From positions 2,634,001 to 2,698,000 of the forward strand of contig JABWDB010000037.1 of the NCBI GenBank assembly GCA_019614645.1: DNA of 64,000 bases, in the 5' to 3' direction. This document shows, piece after piece, positions 36,155-50,809 of the stretch. The position numbers were made by a program, and so were the translations under genes. The notes beneath the pieces were generated by a model. The model did not search any database and was not told the origin of the DNA. It saw only the letters and a program-made list of their open reading frames with translations. The first letter of the stretch is position 1. Every line of letters starts with the position of its first letter. The stretch is from Stratiolaelaps scimitus (taxonomy: Eukaryota > Arthropoda > Arachnida > Mesostigmata > Laelapidae).

Positions 36155-39100
36155 GTATTCATGATATACATTATAATGATTATTTATTATCAAAAGCAAC
36201 AGTCAAAATCGGCTTAAATAAACCTGCCTTCACAGGTGGCTTTGCTTGTAGCATTTATCGTCTATGCGAGTTGACAGTAATGTTGACAACATTGATTTGA
36301 CCACCTGAGAGAATTAAATAATTCGGTTTGGGGTGAAAATCGATTTAATATTGCTGCGCGTCTCAATATATCTACAATGACTAGTGATCATTACATACAT
36401 ACGTGTGTATATGCACATGTATTGTATGCATATATATGCACAATAATTAGCGATAATCACTTCGTAATCACATTCGCATTCGATGAGCAAAAGCGCTTAT
36501 CGCTTCTCATTATCACCATTAATTAACGAATCGAATCTCAGAATCTCGTAAAATCGAGCCGTAAAAAAAACATGACCTACTTCATTCGAGCGTTATCATG
36601 CTTCTGTCCCCACTAATAGCAGAAATGATCTCCAAACAATATTATTAACAGTATGATTATTATTATAATTATTGTTGTTGCTTAATAATCGGTCGGCCGG
36701 TGATGAGCGACGTCGCTTGCTGGCACAACTTCATTTGAAATCTTCCCTCTCATCGCCGGGCGGTAATGGGGGTCGGACGTGGTGTTGTAGCGTGGCGCGA
36801 CCATATATGATGAACTGATCAAAGAGACGCTTAATGACACATATGATAATTAATACACCGCCATTACCACTTCTTCAATGCGCTTCGCTTCGACTTCGAC
36901 GGGGACTGGGTGAGAGTGAGGCTGATTTGAGTGTGACCACCATTCTCGGATTTGGTGTTGAGTGTCTCGTTAATCCAACGGTTTTCGGGGTCCGACTCGC
37001 ACCGTTGAGCATTTAACGACCACGGAATTGCTTTTTGCATTGCTTCTCAAGATGCCTCGCTCCCTTGGTTTAAATGCATATGTCCAATGGCGGGGATTGA
37101 ACCCGGTGGATATACGCCTACGTAGTGCATCTCTTCAAGATTGAAAAGCTGGCGCATATGAATGCGCCCACTGCGAACGCTACCGGGTCCCGACTAGGGT
37201 CTGCCTGATGTTGAGTCGGCAAACGCCCCGGGCAATTGCAACGGAACGCGGAATTACTATGAGGACCTGTCGGGGCCACCTTTGCTTATTTTTCTCTACC
37301 TTCTTGTACCTTGTCAACAATCTTCAGATAAAGAAAGATGATAAAGAATTCCAAAGATTCTCCACTTTTGACAGGATTTAAACCGAACCCACCACATCCC
37401 TCCGGTCTAGCAGTCCAAGACGCTCACCACAAGACCATCCAGGAAACTATTACTAGGGGGAGCTGAACGACAGGAACAGACCCCCCCCCTGCTTCAGCCC
37501 CCAACCCCAAAAGCGTTTGACCCCTTCAACAAATCAACCGTCTGATTCTCTACGGCCAACCCCGAGCAATAGGCCACAAAACGCAGGAAACGATAAATGA
37601 TAAACCAACGCCTAACACCGCTCACCGGGGCATCAAGGCGCTAACGACGAGTGCAATCGTCGTGGACTGTCGCAGCCGCCACCAGAGGAGGCAATTTTCT
37701 GACTAATTTTCAGGTTCATTGTGATACCGGGTTTACGTGGCTATTCAGGCGGCCACGGGGGAATAAATTTGTTGATTTTAGTTACTCGATCAGTGATTGT
37801 TAATTCGTAATATTCTCTCTTGCCGATGTAGTGCTGGCCGTGCGTGTTGTTGAAGGGGGGGGGGGGGGGCTGTTAAACACGCGTGGGTCCAGAACGAAGC
37901 TAAGCTTGAGGGTCGTTGGACCTCTGGGAAACTCATCACAATTTTGCTGAGGCGAACCGCAGATGCAAATGATGTCAGGAGGTTTCTGTTCATCCGGGAA
38001 CCGGGCAGCAGAATGCACCCAATCGAACGTGCCACAACGCTCCGCTCGTTGAACAACGAGATTCTAGTTCATTATCGGCCAACAAATTCTGGTGCGAAAT
38101 AAGTAACTACTATTGCTGTCACACCTCATGCGGAACCAAACATGAAATCCAGTAAAAATTGAGCAGAGTACCCCTTTGGTGGGTAGAGGTGGCAATGAAA
38201 AATGTACGCAGGCGCAGATATCGCCACCGGGACCCTAGCAAAAATTCGACTATTATATTCACTACTCTAGCTAGCGAGCTGGTCCGCAGCAAGTAGCCCG
38301 TGTGGTCGTCAACATCGTCGGGTATATTAATTGATATGTCGATGTACTGAGAATGTATTAGAATTAGGTCGAAATTTTAGGCAATAGTCTTAGGTAATAG
38401 GGTCTGTTTCTCAATGGATTTGTTCCGGCGATGTCTGTCTTCATGGGCTTGTGTTTCATCCCAATTGAGCAATAGCCATAAGCGAGTCAATGAATACATT
38501 TTTTAAACCTAAAATCTACACCACAATGCTGTTGGCACCTTGTTGTCGTTGTCATTTGGGTTCTGCTGAATCCGTTGATTCATTAACGCGGATGCGCGTC
38601 AGCAATCGAGCAGTAATTAAACCTGAATCAAATCTCCTTTAATTTACCAGTAACTTAACCAGTAATTAAACCATTTGTTACACCCACACAGACCTGACGA
38701 TGCTCAGAGACATACTTGTCAATGATCCAGCTATCCTCAAAATATTACTAGTTCCCCAAAGCATTATCATTCTCAAAGTAAAACCGACTCGCGTCACTAC
38801 AATATGTCCATCAGCAATTTACACCGAGACAACAGGTCAACAACAAGTGTCGACGACGGAACAGAAGCAAGCGGACGTTCACGTATATTACGGCTCACGC
38901 ATATACTTCGTCGAGCCGCAAATATCGATCGATCAATCGACTCGTCGAAAGTATCAACGTCCTCTCAACGCCACCAATGACCATCTGCTATAACAACTGC
39001 CACTAATACTACTGACTACCACTGCTGACAACGATTCATAAAAGCATACGGACGGATGAGACGACCAGTGACGATTCGGGAAGAATCCTACGCCTCTCCA

Positions 39101-42100
39101 CCCCATCCCCCCTACGAACGGTGAAGTTTATTCAAGCGACGAGGACCACGTATTTGCTTGCTTGCTTGCCTGGCCAGATCCCTGGCAGGTTTGTGCGTGA
39201 GCCTTCCCATCGCCCTATTCATCCATCTGCCTGACGACGACAGTGGCGGCGCATGGACACGAAGCCGTCGCAGGTGTAACAGCCGGAGGCAAATGGCTTG
39301 ACGCCGCTTGAGCAGACGCTGCCGCGTCATCAATCCGTGAAGGTCTCGTCCGTATTCTTCTCGTAACGCGACTTCATTGGATGGCGCGATTCTCAACTTC
39401 TTGGAAAACCCTCATCGTCATGTTCCATCCATACGCTTGTCACCACGAACAGCAACGGCGGCGGCGGCGGCGGCGGCAACAACAACAGCAGTAGTAGTAG
39501 ACGCAGCACCACCGTGGGATGCTGCAGCAGCTGGAGCCAACTTGATCGAACGGCAGCCAGGTCTGTCTCTTCTATGTGCGCCATAAATAGAAAAATAGAA
39601 TAGACAATTGCTGCCGGCTTCATCCAGTCTCCCATCTGGACATCATTGACACACGAACGGACGAACGAACATAAACCGATCCGCAGAGACAGCGAACGAG
39701 CTGGCAGGCAGAGAGAGAGAGAGGTTTTCACCGAAAGTCAGACCCTCGAATAATAACGCTAGGTATAATATCAATAGACGGCCGAATAAAATCCGAATAG
39801 CAATAACGACACAAAACACATTCGCTCTCTCTCTCTCTCTCTCTATATATATATTATATATATGTATATATATATATATATATGTATATACGTTTATAAA
39901 TTTGGGACAGGAAGTAAGTTGATGAACTTCGGGAGTGGAAGCTAGTTGGTCATAAACGATGTTGCGGAATTCAAGATCAACTCAATCAGGCATCTCAATT
40001 CGACACGCGCACGGATACTCGGAAGCTTTTCGAATAAGGATCGAAATTGTAGAATGTAGTAGTAAAGTTGTATTGGGTTTATTAAAAGAACTGCAATTTT
40101 ACAATGCTTAAGGTTCTTTTAGATGTTACGATACGGGACTCGAACCTGCGCCCTGTGGCTTTTTTTACCAAACTGCTGACCCTCAGCTGTTCCCCTATCT
40201 GACAGGCTTCAGCTCTTAACCTTTAGGTATTACTATGAGGACCTGTCGGGGCCACCCTTGCTTATTCTCTGCCTTACTCGTACCTGACAAGAATCTTCAA
40301 ATAAAGAAAGATGATAAAGAACTCCAAAGATTCTCCAAAGCGTCTGACAGGATTTGAACCCAACATACACGTATCGCTCCGGTCTAGCAGTCTAAGACGC
40401 TCACCACTAGACCATCCAGGGGACTGTGGCTTTTGAACAGCAAGAGACTTAGCCGTCCAAGCCACCGCGCTGATTCGTTGTTCTACCTGATAGATACTCG
40501 AAGATATTGTTTGTAATCGACTGAAAGCATACCACTCTGAGCTCTGCATGAAATCATTTCGCTCGAACTTGTGCGTTACAGTCTTGACTTGAGGGGCTGG
40601 ATTTTTCTTTAATGTTCGATACATACACAATTATATAGAAAAACTTCGCTTGAACTGCCACCACTAGTGTCTACCTGCTGGGACCAGCCGAAGCGAGGAG
40701 TACGCGCCGATATTAACAAGCGTTGCACACAGCATCGGGGCTGAGCATCGATCCTGAGCCCTGATCACCCCAATCGTCTGAGTCATCCACACAAGGCTCG
40801 CTATCAGAACTTGCTATTACATCGGCAATCGCAATCGACTTCCAACGAACCGAACACAACGGGTTATAGGTGATGTCGTCCTGGTCACCCGCGCACCTCT
40901 CGTAAACACGCTTCAACAGCAATCAGCGCAAACATCTATCTATCTATTAAATAACTTATGCTGTTACTATTAGCGTTACCTCATCACGTATACGAACGTC
41001 TAGCGAGCGGCAGACGCCTGTATTGGCAACACCAGCCAAATCATAATCACCATCATCTGCACGAGCACCGGCACCAGCATCGTCCCCGCCGCTACCATAC
41101 GAACAATACCAATGCTCGTCGCGCTCCTCCAAGACAATGCCGTCGTGGACAGCTGATGACGCTGCGCCCGCAACAGCAGCAGAAGCCGCAGCAACAGCGT
41201 AACAAACATATGTATGTCCCCGCCTCTTCGTGTTTGCTTGTCGTTCAGCTTTGAGCTGGCTGCCTGGCTGGCTGGCAGACATCCGTTCGTCAGTCAGTGT
41301 TTGCCTATGGACGACTCGTTGGGAGGACTGGTGATTGGCAACGGTGGACGGCTGGCTGGCGACTCGCCGGTGAACCACTGAGCTGGGCCGGAGGGCCAGC
41401 GATCGTTTCAGGGTGGCTGGGAACGCTCGAAGGAATATCGCATCCGATAGCGGCAACAACAGCACTAGTGGGCGTTGAAAGTGGTGGTGACCGGACCAGC
41501 CGTAGAGGGTCACTAGGGGCCGGCGTTCAGTTGCGGCGCTCGGGCCTGATGAGGACTCGAGAGGCGGAGGCGCGAAGTCTCGATAGGATTTCTTGATTAT
41601 TATTATTATTATTAGCGTCTGTGCACATACAACGATAAGTACACTCTGACGAGCAGGACAAGCAGGGCGTAGCAGGCAAGGTCGGACGAGGTCCGGCATT
41701 CGGAAGTTGAACAACGATAAGATACAGTTGTACGTACGCCACAAAAAGTTCGCGCTCACCAAAGCGACCAGCGGCATCAGCTGGTTGAATCACTGCTCAA
41801 TAGTACGGGATGTCCTAGATATATACATATATATATATATATATATAAGACATCCCGTACTATATATATATATATATATATATAATAGCGAGTCCATTCG
41901 CTGCTTGTGCGACACTTCGATCTAGTAGTGGTGGTCGGTGATCTGGGGCTGCTCTGGTAAATACGTCGTTAAATCATGCGCTCGCTCGCGCGTTGCGTCA
42001 ACGGTAAGTGATAACGCAATAAGAGTAATCACGAAGCGATGTTAACCGCAGACGAAGTCCTGAAGCCGCTACCTTCGTCCACCCTGGCGCTATTTTGCTC

Positions 42101-42127
42101 GAACTCAGTTGTTTCCATTGTTGGCAC

Positions 42128-42159
<32 letters not shown>

Positions 42160-45100
42160 TTATATACCACACGTATAGCAGTGTAATCCGTGTGTGCCAA
42201 ATGCGATATCGACCTGAACGAATACCAGGCAAAGAGCAATGGACGCCCGGCGTCAAACTGAAGCGAGAGAGTATTTGCTTATTCAAAATTTACACTCGCT
42301 CACTTGACCGAACATTTGCTAAAATATAATATTTCAGCAAAGCTGAGAGCGATTTTTCTCGCCAGATAAATCAGGATCCATCAAATGTATTCTACCTGCT
42401 CGATATCGGGACCCTTTGTACTGGTTTACAGCAGGAAGGCATGCCGAATCACCTGATCCCGAGCAATAATTCATAATTATTGTATGCTTGATTAAATATA
42501 GCTTGCTAGCAGTAGTAGAAGCAGTACTATGATTAATAATAATAATAATAATAATCATTCAGTGCGACGTTCCCAAGCGAACCACAAAGGCCGTCGTCCG
42601 TCAGCGATCCTCCAGTTCTACTGGCAATGTCAGACGTGTTTTTTTTTTGTTTTTTTTTTCGAGCAGATCCCTCAGCTGTTCCCCTATCTGACAGGCCTGA
42701 TCTCTTAACCTTTTCGGTATTACTACGAGGTCGGAACTTGCTTCTGGTGAAGTTGACCGTCTCGATTACGGATCACCGTGGTCACTGGCAGACACTCACG
42801 CTGATTTGAGCAGGGCATCTTTTGACTTTGGTAAGAAGCAACGGCGAAGGCATCGCGCCGTCATAGCCGCAGTACATTATTGCTGATACTTATTGGATAA
42901 ATCGCTGGCCATCCGGCCGGTGAACACTTTATCCAATATTCGGCTGTGGGGAGGGGATGTGGTCAACGTTCGAGATTCGTAGAAGCTTCGTCTCTTGAAT
43001 CAAATGCGCTATTGACGTTCTGATGCAGATCTTACTCGGACCGCTGATCAGCTGTTTTTTTTATCGTTAGAGATCATGGATATGTAGAGGCAGAGATGAA
43101 GATTGTGACAAGGACTGAAACAATTACTATAGTCTAATCTATACAGACGGTTTGACCGTCATATGAATCACTTGAATGGTGATTCGTTGACGCTCGTTGG
43201 CGAAACCTTTGACACTATACCTTCGAAACCTTAAGGATAATGCCTTAGAAACCACCGGGATTGTACCTGAGAAAGCTCCGAGATTATACTTTAGAAACCT
43301 CCGAGATTACACCTTAGCAACTCTCGATATAGGCGGACACGATTAGTGGTCCAACACGAACACCGGATATACCGTTTATGTGTGATAATAAGCAAAAGTT
43401 TCAGCAGCAGGGGTCTGGATTACAGGCTACAATTTCCGACTCTTGGGATTTCCAGAACTCGGGTAGGCTGTTCCCCCACAAGGTGGTAAAAGATCTCCTA
43501 TGAACACACTTTGTAGTATCATACATAATTATCATACCTGAATAGGGATATGGTGCCGAGGTGACTATTCCTCGCGTAACGCCCGTCAATGCTACCAATA
43601 TCGAATCACACAAATATATTAGTTTAAAGTATAAACATCTAACGTGTTTCTCACTACAGGTACACAGATAATTCCTCAACGGCTACCCCTCAGATGTTCA
43701 ATACTTTAGTCAAGGGGTGTTATCGGCATTGCTGCGACTACTCGAAACAATAATAATAATAATAATTATAGTAGCAGAATTATGTCTTATTATTATTATT
43801 ATTATTATGATTATCTATTGACATGGTACAGCTCATTGTGGACGAGAGCAGGATTGAGCATGTTATTGAAAAACGCGTTCTCGTCAAAATCTGCCAAACT
43901 GATTACCGCTGGTGACCACAATATGTTGATAGCTCCTGCGCACTCATGGTGGCCAAGCAGCACTCCTCGCTGCTCCTGTTGGCCCAAGTCACAATTCAAT
44001 CGTTTACAGAGAAGCGTAACCAATGGTCGCTGCAGAGTCGGCCCTCTGCAGACGGGATAAGCATAGGCTGAAGGCGTTTTTTACGTTATTAGTATTTCCG
44101 CTAAAGGATGTTTCTCGAACAGCGGGAAGCCTATGACGAGAAAGAAACAACCTTTGTCATATATATATATATATTTGCTATTCGATAGGCCGCGATAAAA
44201 CGCGATCCTAGGTCGACTTCTATATGTATGTACAGTGCAAAAAAGTTTAGAACCGCCATTAACCTGCAAGGCTAGTCGATTTGGCCACTTTTTTTTTTCG
44301 GGTTATGTGCCGTTCTGAAAAATGCGTACGTAGATTGCCGTGTATCATCGAGTAATCTATGATACGGAATAGTGTCGGATAGTTAACTGTTTTTTCGAGC
44401 TGACCCTCAGCTGTTCCCCTATCTGACAGGCCTCAGCTCTTAGTGTCGGATAGTTGGCCAATCAGAAGGACAGATAACCGTAGACATATTTGACTTTACA
44501 GGGCATAATGTGTTTGTCGAAAATACGTTCGAGCGAACAGAAATCTGAGCGCATAATAATAACACATAATATGCGTTATAACAGAGGCTGTTAACAGGAG
44601 TGCATAATGTTCCGGATTCTAATGTGATTTGTCTAAAGATTAACTAGATTCGTGGCAGAATATGGTACTATCATTATTAATTAATATTATTATTATTATT
44701 ATTAATTATTATGAATCCTATTACTAGCACTTGCCATTTTCAAGTATATAACACACAATTCCCCTTAATTTGCTTATGTGTAAGGTGATAAAGGTAAAGG
44801 TTTATCGGCTAATTAAAGGAGCTGCAATTTCACTTGTGTGCATATGTTTACAACGGGAAACCCCATCTAGTGACATGGGAAATCTATATTTCCCCATATA
44901 TTTGACAGGTGGACCTAAAGCGACCAATAGATAGCAATCAACATTCGAACAATAAACAATCCATTTAATTAGACAAAACAAAAACAAAGACGCCAAAAAC
45001 GTCACCGCTCAGCATAATTCACCGCACCCCGCAAGCACGAGATCCCGGAGAACACGACGATATATAATATAACGATAGCAATTCATAATACAGCTGCATT

Positions 45101-48100
45101 TATGGTTGGACACAACGAAAAGCCCTTCACAAAGGCAATTTCACCTTGCCAACGACAGATGATTCTTGTTCCTCTACGAGTCGGTCCCTTCGCGGAAGGA
45201 GAGAACAATCGAAATATATCGTCGTTACTAAATCGACCAGAAGACATTGCGCTAATCGACAATAATGTCACGAGTTAAATAGGTGCCCGGCGATTCGTTC
45301 GTACCTTGGCCTTGTCAATGGACAGCATCCTCGAGAATCATTGGCAGTTCTCGTCGCGTGCGACAGTTAACCGTTGATGACACGTACTAATGTAGCCTCG
45401 GAAGGACGTCCTCACCAATACCGTTGTGATGATGATGTTTCGACCTCGAACGATCCCGCTTTGCCGCCACCTCACCGTATTTCCTCTGCACTTCACTCCC
45501 ACGAAGGAGCTATCTGTTCGGCTTGTTCAGCGTTCGTTCCCTTGGACAAGGGAGGGGGGGGGGTCGCGTTGAACGCCACTCTCGGTGTCGGACAGCAGCA
45601 ACGGCGTAGGGCAGGCGGCACTAGCAGCGAGCCCAATCGGCCTGTCGTAAAGTTGTTACTTCTTCATATGACGTGCTTTTCAACAAAAGGTGTCGGACAG
45701 AGGCGATCCAGGCGTTTCCCCCTTAACGGACTGGCGAACCTGTCGAAACGGTGGCGCGCCGATTGGACGCCTGCTCTACTGCGTCCATCGGCTATCGTTC
45801 ACACAGTGGAGCCTGGAGGGATGTGGTGGATACGCAGACAATTCACCGGCAACAGGAACCCCCGCCCGGCCTGATCGTTGTTGGCTGGGTCCCTTGTCGT
45901 GACTCGGCTTACACAACACGGCACAAAACAGTCACCGTCGTATGAGCAAGCGAAACACGGACCCCTTCAACATGAGCGACCACGATATCTGTTGGTACCT
46001 GCTGGTGTTGTGTTTTTTTTTTAGCTTATGTGAATAGCTACGTATGTGGTATTGATTATTTATTTTGGTGATTATTATACTGCGCCTGCTGCTTGTGCTG
46101 CTGTAGCCGCTTTAGAATTCTTAGAGTGCACAGCTTAGAGTGCACGAAGGATTCCTTCAAGGAGAAGTTGGTGATTGGGTGGCTTCCGGGGGAGCCGCTG
46201 AACTGGTCCCGCTGATTCTAAGAATACGCTGAAATTTCAGAGCTGAGGTTCACTATCCACCAACGTGTCCACATGGAGAAGGGCTGTCGAATACCGCTGT
46301 TCGAATACTGTCACTGGGTCGATGAAATCGTCATCCTAGCCTCGTTATGACAACTTAGATAAGGGTGGTGACCATTTTGACCATTCAACGACACTAGGTA
46401 CAAATCTGATCCACACAAGGACATTTCACATTAGGGTACGATCTCATAAAGAGGCGAACACAAACGCGAAATGGCATACGCAAAGAGGGCAGCAGTCGTG
46501 TTGGGCACATCAACGCTGAAGGGTGAACACCCAGCTCATGGCCACCAATGCGCTTTTTTGTTGGCTTCGTTGGCTCTTCATGAACATTGTCGCGGCTAAT
46601 TCCTCTGGGAGGAAGATCCCCGCCTGTGAACAACGGGCACCTAACACAATCCTCAATACATGGAAGATATTGGACACACAAACACGAACTATCCGCTGGT
46701 TATCCACAGTGGCTCGGGGCTCCGGTCAATGCCGCACACACACACACACCTAACCAAGACGAGATTCGCCCACCTCAACTACCTCCGTGCGTTCGTCACC
46801 ACAAAATCTCTCAGCGGCGATCTTTCGTTGCCTCGGTATGTTTACGTACGGGACGCAAAGTCCGGTAGACACCACTGCCTATCGCCAGCATGAGTACCAC
46901 CAGCTGACTTCGCTCGGGGACAGAAGCAGTCCGTGATTGGGTTCCGAGATCGGCCACACGCCCGTCCGTCAGTTCTTAGTCAATCGTTCAGTGAGTCGGT
47001 TATTCCGACAGTCATTCAGCTGCGAATCTACCAGCAAGTTGTCTCGGGCGATCTCCCACCCGATCGACTCCTTTCTCGCGGACGGCTAACGATCGGATCG
47101 AGCCGAGTTGCTTCGTGACCAGCCGCCTGCAGGCTAACGTTCGTCACAAACTCGAACAGTTTGACCGTACAGATCACACTCCCTACGATCGAGTCATATC
47201 CAGCGTAATGGTGATAGGCAGCCACCAGCAGGCAGGCATCGACGAAACAGCCGCAGCAGTAACACGGGTACCACCCGCTCGTCAGGGCGAACTACTGCCG
47301 AGGGTTTGACGTCCTCCCTTCAGACGCCATCGCGACGGCAGCTACCCGTCAGAGCAGCGGACAAAACGCCAGCCCGTCGGCGCCCGCGAAAAAGCGCCAG
47401 ATGCACACGCCAGCCAGCCGGCCAACCAATGGGACGTCAAAATAGACAACGGTAATAACGCGAACGCAAGGCGGTCACCGTAACAGCCGCTCAGATGAAT
47501 CAGTGACACTGCACTCCGTTCGACAGGGTCGGTGAAGGCCAGCGGGCTACAACAACAGATAGCCGATGGTAGAGGAGGATGACAAGATGTCGTAAACAGA
47601 TCTCGGTAGTTTGGTCTCATGCAACGATCCGCATGTTTTATGGTCCCGTAACGAATAGCTGTGAGGGAGACATGGGCAGGTTATTCGTTCGACGTCGAGC
47701 CGATACCGAGCATACAGTGAGCCAAGGACGAGAGGACACGATTTGATGGAGTTTGTTGGCTTGTTTCTTGTTTTTCTTACCACACTGTATCTATCCTGAG
47801 CAGATGCAAAAGGGGGAAAATGCGAAATGGATATATCTACCAGGATATTCCTAGGGGGGACCTCATGTTACGTTGAGCTTATTCGGCGTGACTACCCCAT
47901 CGAGGGGTTCAACTAGTGAATCAGGTTTGGGGGATGGTGAATTAAACAAAAAAAAAAATCCAAAAAATAGAGTGCACGTCAGTTAGCAATGGAACGGTCG
48001 GCTTGTATCGCAAGTTACAAGATGTGAATTGTAGAGGTGGTCCTACATAAGATGTCCAATAATTAGTCCAACGTCAAATATATTACGCAAAGGCATTAAT

Positions 48101-50753
48101 GTTTCGGCACGAATCGAATCCACCAAAGTCAATCTACGCTATCAATCAGTTTAATCGGCTATTTTAGCTGTTCGATATTCTAGCAACATGACGCCTTCTA
48201 TCCTTCGTCAGGTTTGTATTTCATAGAAAAAATATCTTCAAAAGACCTCTCTCTCTCTCTCCTCTGGGACATCCCCAGCTTGTTCAGCCGAATTCAGCAA
48301 TATTCTGCTGCGGAAATCCACACAACCCGCCAATGCGAGCAGTTGCCCGCTAAATTTGGCTTGATAGCATGCACAAGTGGTTTCCGTCAGATCCGGCCAC
48401 GGATAAAACGTGCGTAAGTACCTTGCTCAGCTGAACTAACGCCGTTACGTTCCGACAGGGGGAGCTAGAATCGACTACTTCGTTTCTTCGATTCCTCCAT
48501 AGGTGGCGCCACCTGTTCGTGCGCGGAGCGAACTATCAAATATATATATATATATATTCTGCGGGTTAGAAAATTCACTCATTTCGAGTGAATCAGGTTC
48601 ATCTCGACACAGTTTCTGGTTCTGCTAAGTAAGAAATATTAAATATAATTCAATGCCATCCTAATAGAGACAGTTCTCGCAGTAGCAACGTAGCACGACA
48701 TTGCGGGTTCGCCCATTTATACAATAGGCATATATCGGTAGATGTTAACGCGTAACAGTGTTAACAGCTTGTCCTCTGGATGGTCTAGCGGTGAGCGTTT
48801 TCTACTACTAGACCGGAGGAACGTGGCGGGTTGGGTTCGAATCCTGTCAGACGCTTTGGAGAATCTTTGGAGTTCTTTATCATCTTTCTTAATCTGAAGG
48901 GTCTTGCCAGGCACGAGTAAGGCGGAGAATAAGCAAAGGTGGCCCCGACAGGTCCTCAAAGTAATACCTAAAAGGTTAAGACCTGAGGCCTGTCACATAG
49001 GGGAACAGCTGAGGGTCAGCTCGAAAAACAATTCAGGTGATGCTGTCATACCGACAAATAAATTATTAAACGTTCGATGCCAACAATGATGAATAATGCA
49101 GCCGAGTGTCTCCAATGATAGCATGTTCAGCTTAAGATGGGGCTCAGCCCTGCGAGGTCGAGTAACGAGACGATGGCATGTGGTGGCAAATTGAATTTCT
49201 CTCGAAACGAACTTCTTGTCTCGCTAGCTGGACAGGCCAATTATAGAACCCCGTTTCTATAACATTTTGCCTGAATCCTAATTTGGTACGTGTATTAATA
49301 CGAATCACACACGTATGCACACGCCGGCACACACACGATGCACGGCTTAAAAGTAGCGTTGTTCAAGCACAAATTTTCAAATGATCTGCTCTTTGAACTA
49401 ACTACATCCACACAGGAGACAATTGTGACTTTTTACTACAGTACATATATATATATGTAAATATCGACAAAAAATGCATTACGATTTTGTAACACCCAGA
49501 CATATTTATAAATCACGGGGTCAGCTCGACATCGTCGTCATCGTAGAAAAGCTTCTGGTGTTTTTTGCAGATGGACACTTCCCAAGCAGATTTACGTACG
49601 TGAAAGCTGCTATTGACAGAAGAATTAAAAAAACCGCCCCCTGCTTAAGAAACAGACATGGACTAGGACGCGAGGGAAACTACGAGCGTTTTGTTTGTCG
49701 TCATAAAGGACAAGTATCAGTCATAAAAAAACAGTGAAACGAATCCGGCGTACCAAAGGGATATTTTCTGCTGGCATTTATTCTGCCTTTTACTAAGCCA
49801 TCAAACGATAATTTGAACGCTTCCAGCGAGAGAAGTTGTCTCACTTTTAAAATAAAAATGTCGCCTGCACTGATCTCGTACAACTGTTGTACTAACACAC
49901 ACACTCACACACAGCAAACGACTTTCTCTCGAGTGACTCTGAACTGATGCCTGCTTTGAGAAGCCAATTCTACAGTAATATAACTTCGAGATATTATCGG
50001 TCAACGCTTCCTTGGGCCAATCACCTAGGTCGACAGTTAACCAAATCAAAGGTGCGTACTTGCTGCAATCTTCTCGATGCAAACGCCACTCGACACATAA
50101 GCGACAAAGGAGATATTTCAACCTCCCCGATAACCAAGAGAAATCAGATCGAATACCCAGGCTAACCTTCTCACTATGTGGGCAAGCATTTCATGAATAA
50201 CATACAAACCTTCCAATAACGTAATCATCGGTATTGCCCTGTCAATTTCAGCGTAATTTGCGTCTTCACAAGACACAAAGATCTCTCTGTTCGATTCTTG
50301 CAGCCGTTCTTGCAGCATACACACACACACTGCCATGACGAAACCCTTCAAACACCAATCAAGTGTAAATTTAGACTCATCCCTACTTTGTTTGCTTATT
50401 ACGCGCTTTTCGCATCGATGCAATTTGTCGATAGCTAACCCCACCACAAATTAGCTACGCACAAAAATATAAAACAAATCTCTCTCTCTCTCTTCGATTG
50501 AGACCAACTGGCAATAAACACAATGCAATGTATTACTATGATAGTTAATGAACGACGAGACATTTACCGAATCTAAACGGGAACTCGTACAGCGATGTTG
50601 TACGAATCTCTCTTTCTCTCTCTTCTTTTCTTTCCTCTCTCTCTTTCCCTCTCTCTTTCCTTTGTCTATCTCTCTCTCTTCCTTTCTTTCATTTTCCTCT
50701 CTCTCTTTCCCTCTCTCTTTCCTTTGTCTATCTCTCTCTCTTCCTTTCTTTCA

Positions 50754-50809
<56 letters not shown>

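Noticed and set aside
40956..41777. 273-codon minus-strand frame
   Set aside because: It crosses simple repeats, overlaps several plus-strand frames, and has no recognisable domain or fitting splice phases.
45374..45874. 166-codon plus-strand frame
   Set aside because: GC-rich low-complexity sequence with overlapping frames and no domain.
46394..46707. Two overlapping minus-strand frames near 46.5 kb suspected to be transposase remnants
   Set aside because: No catalytic motif or inverted repeats could be found nearby.
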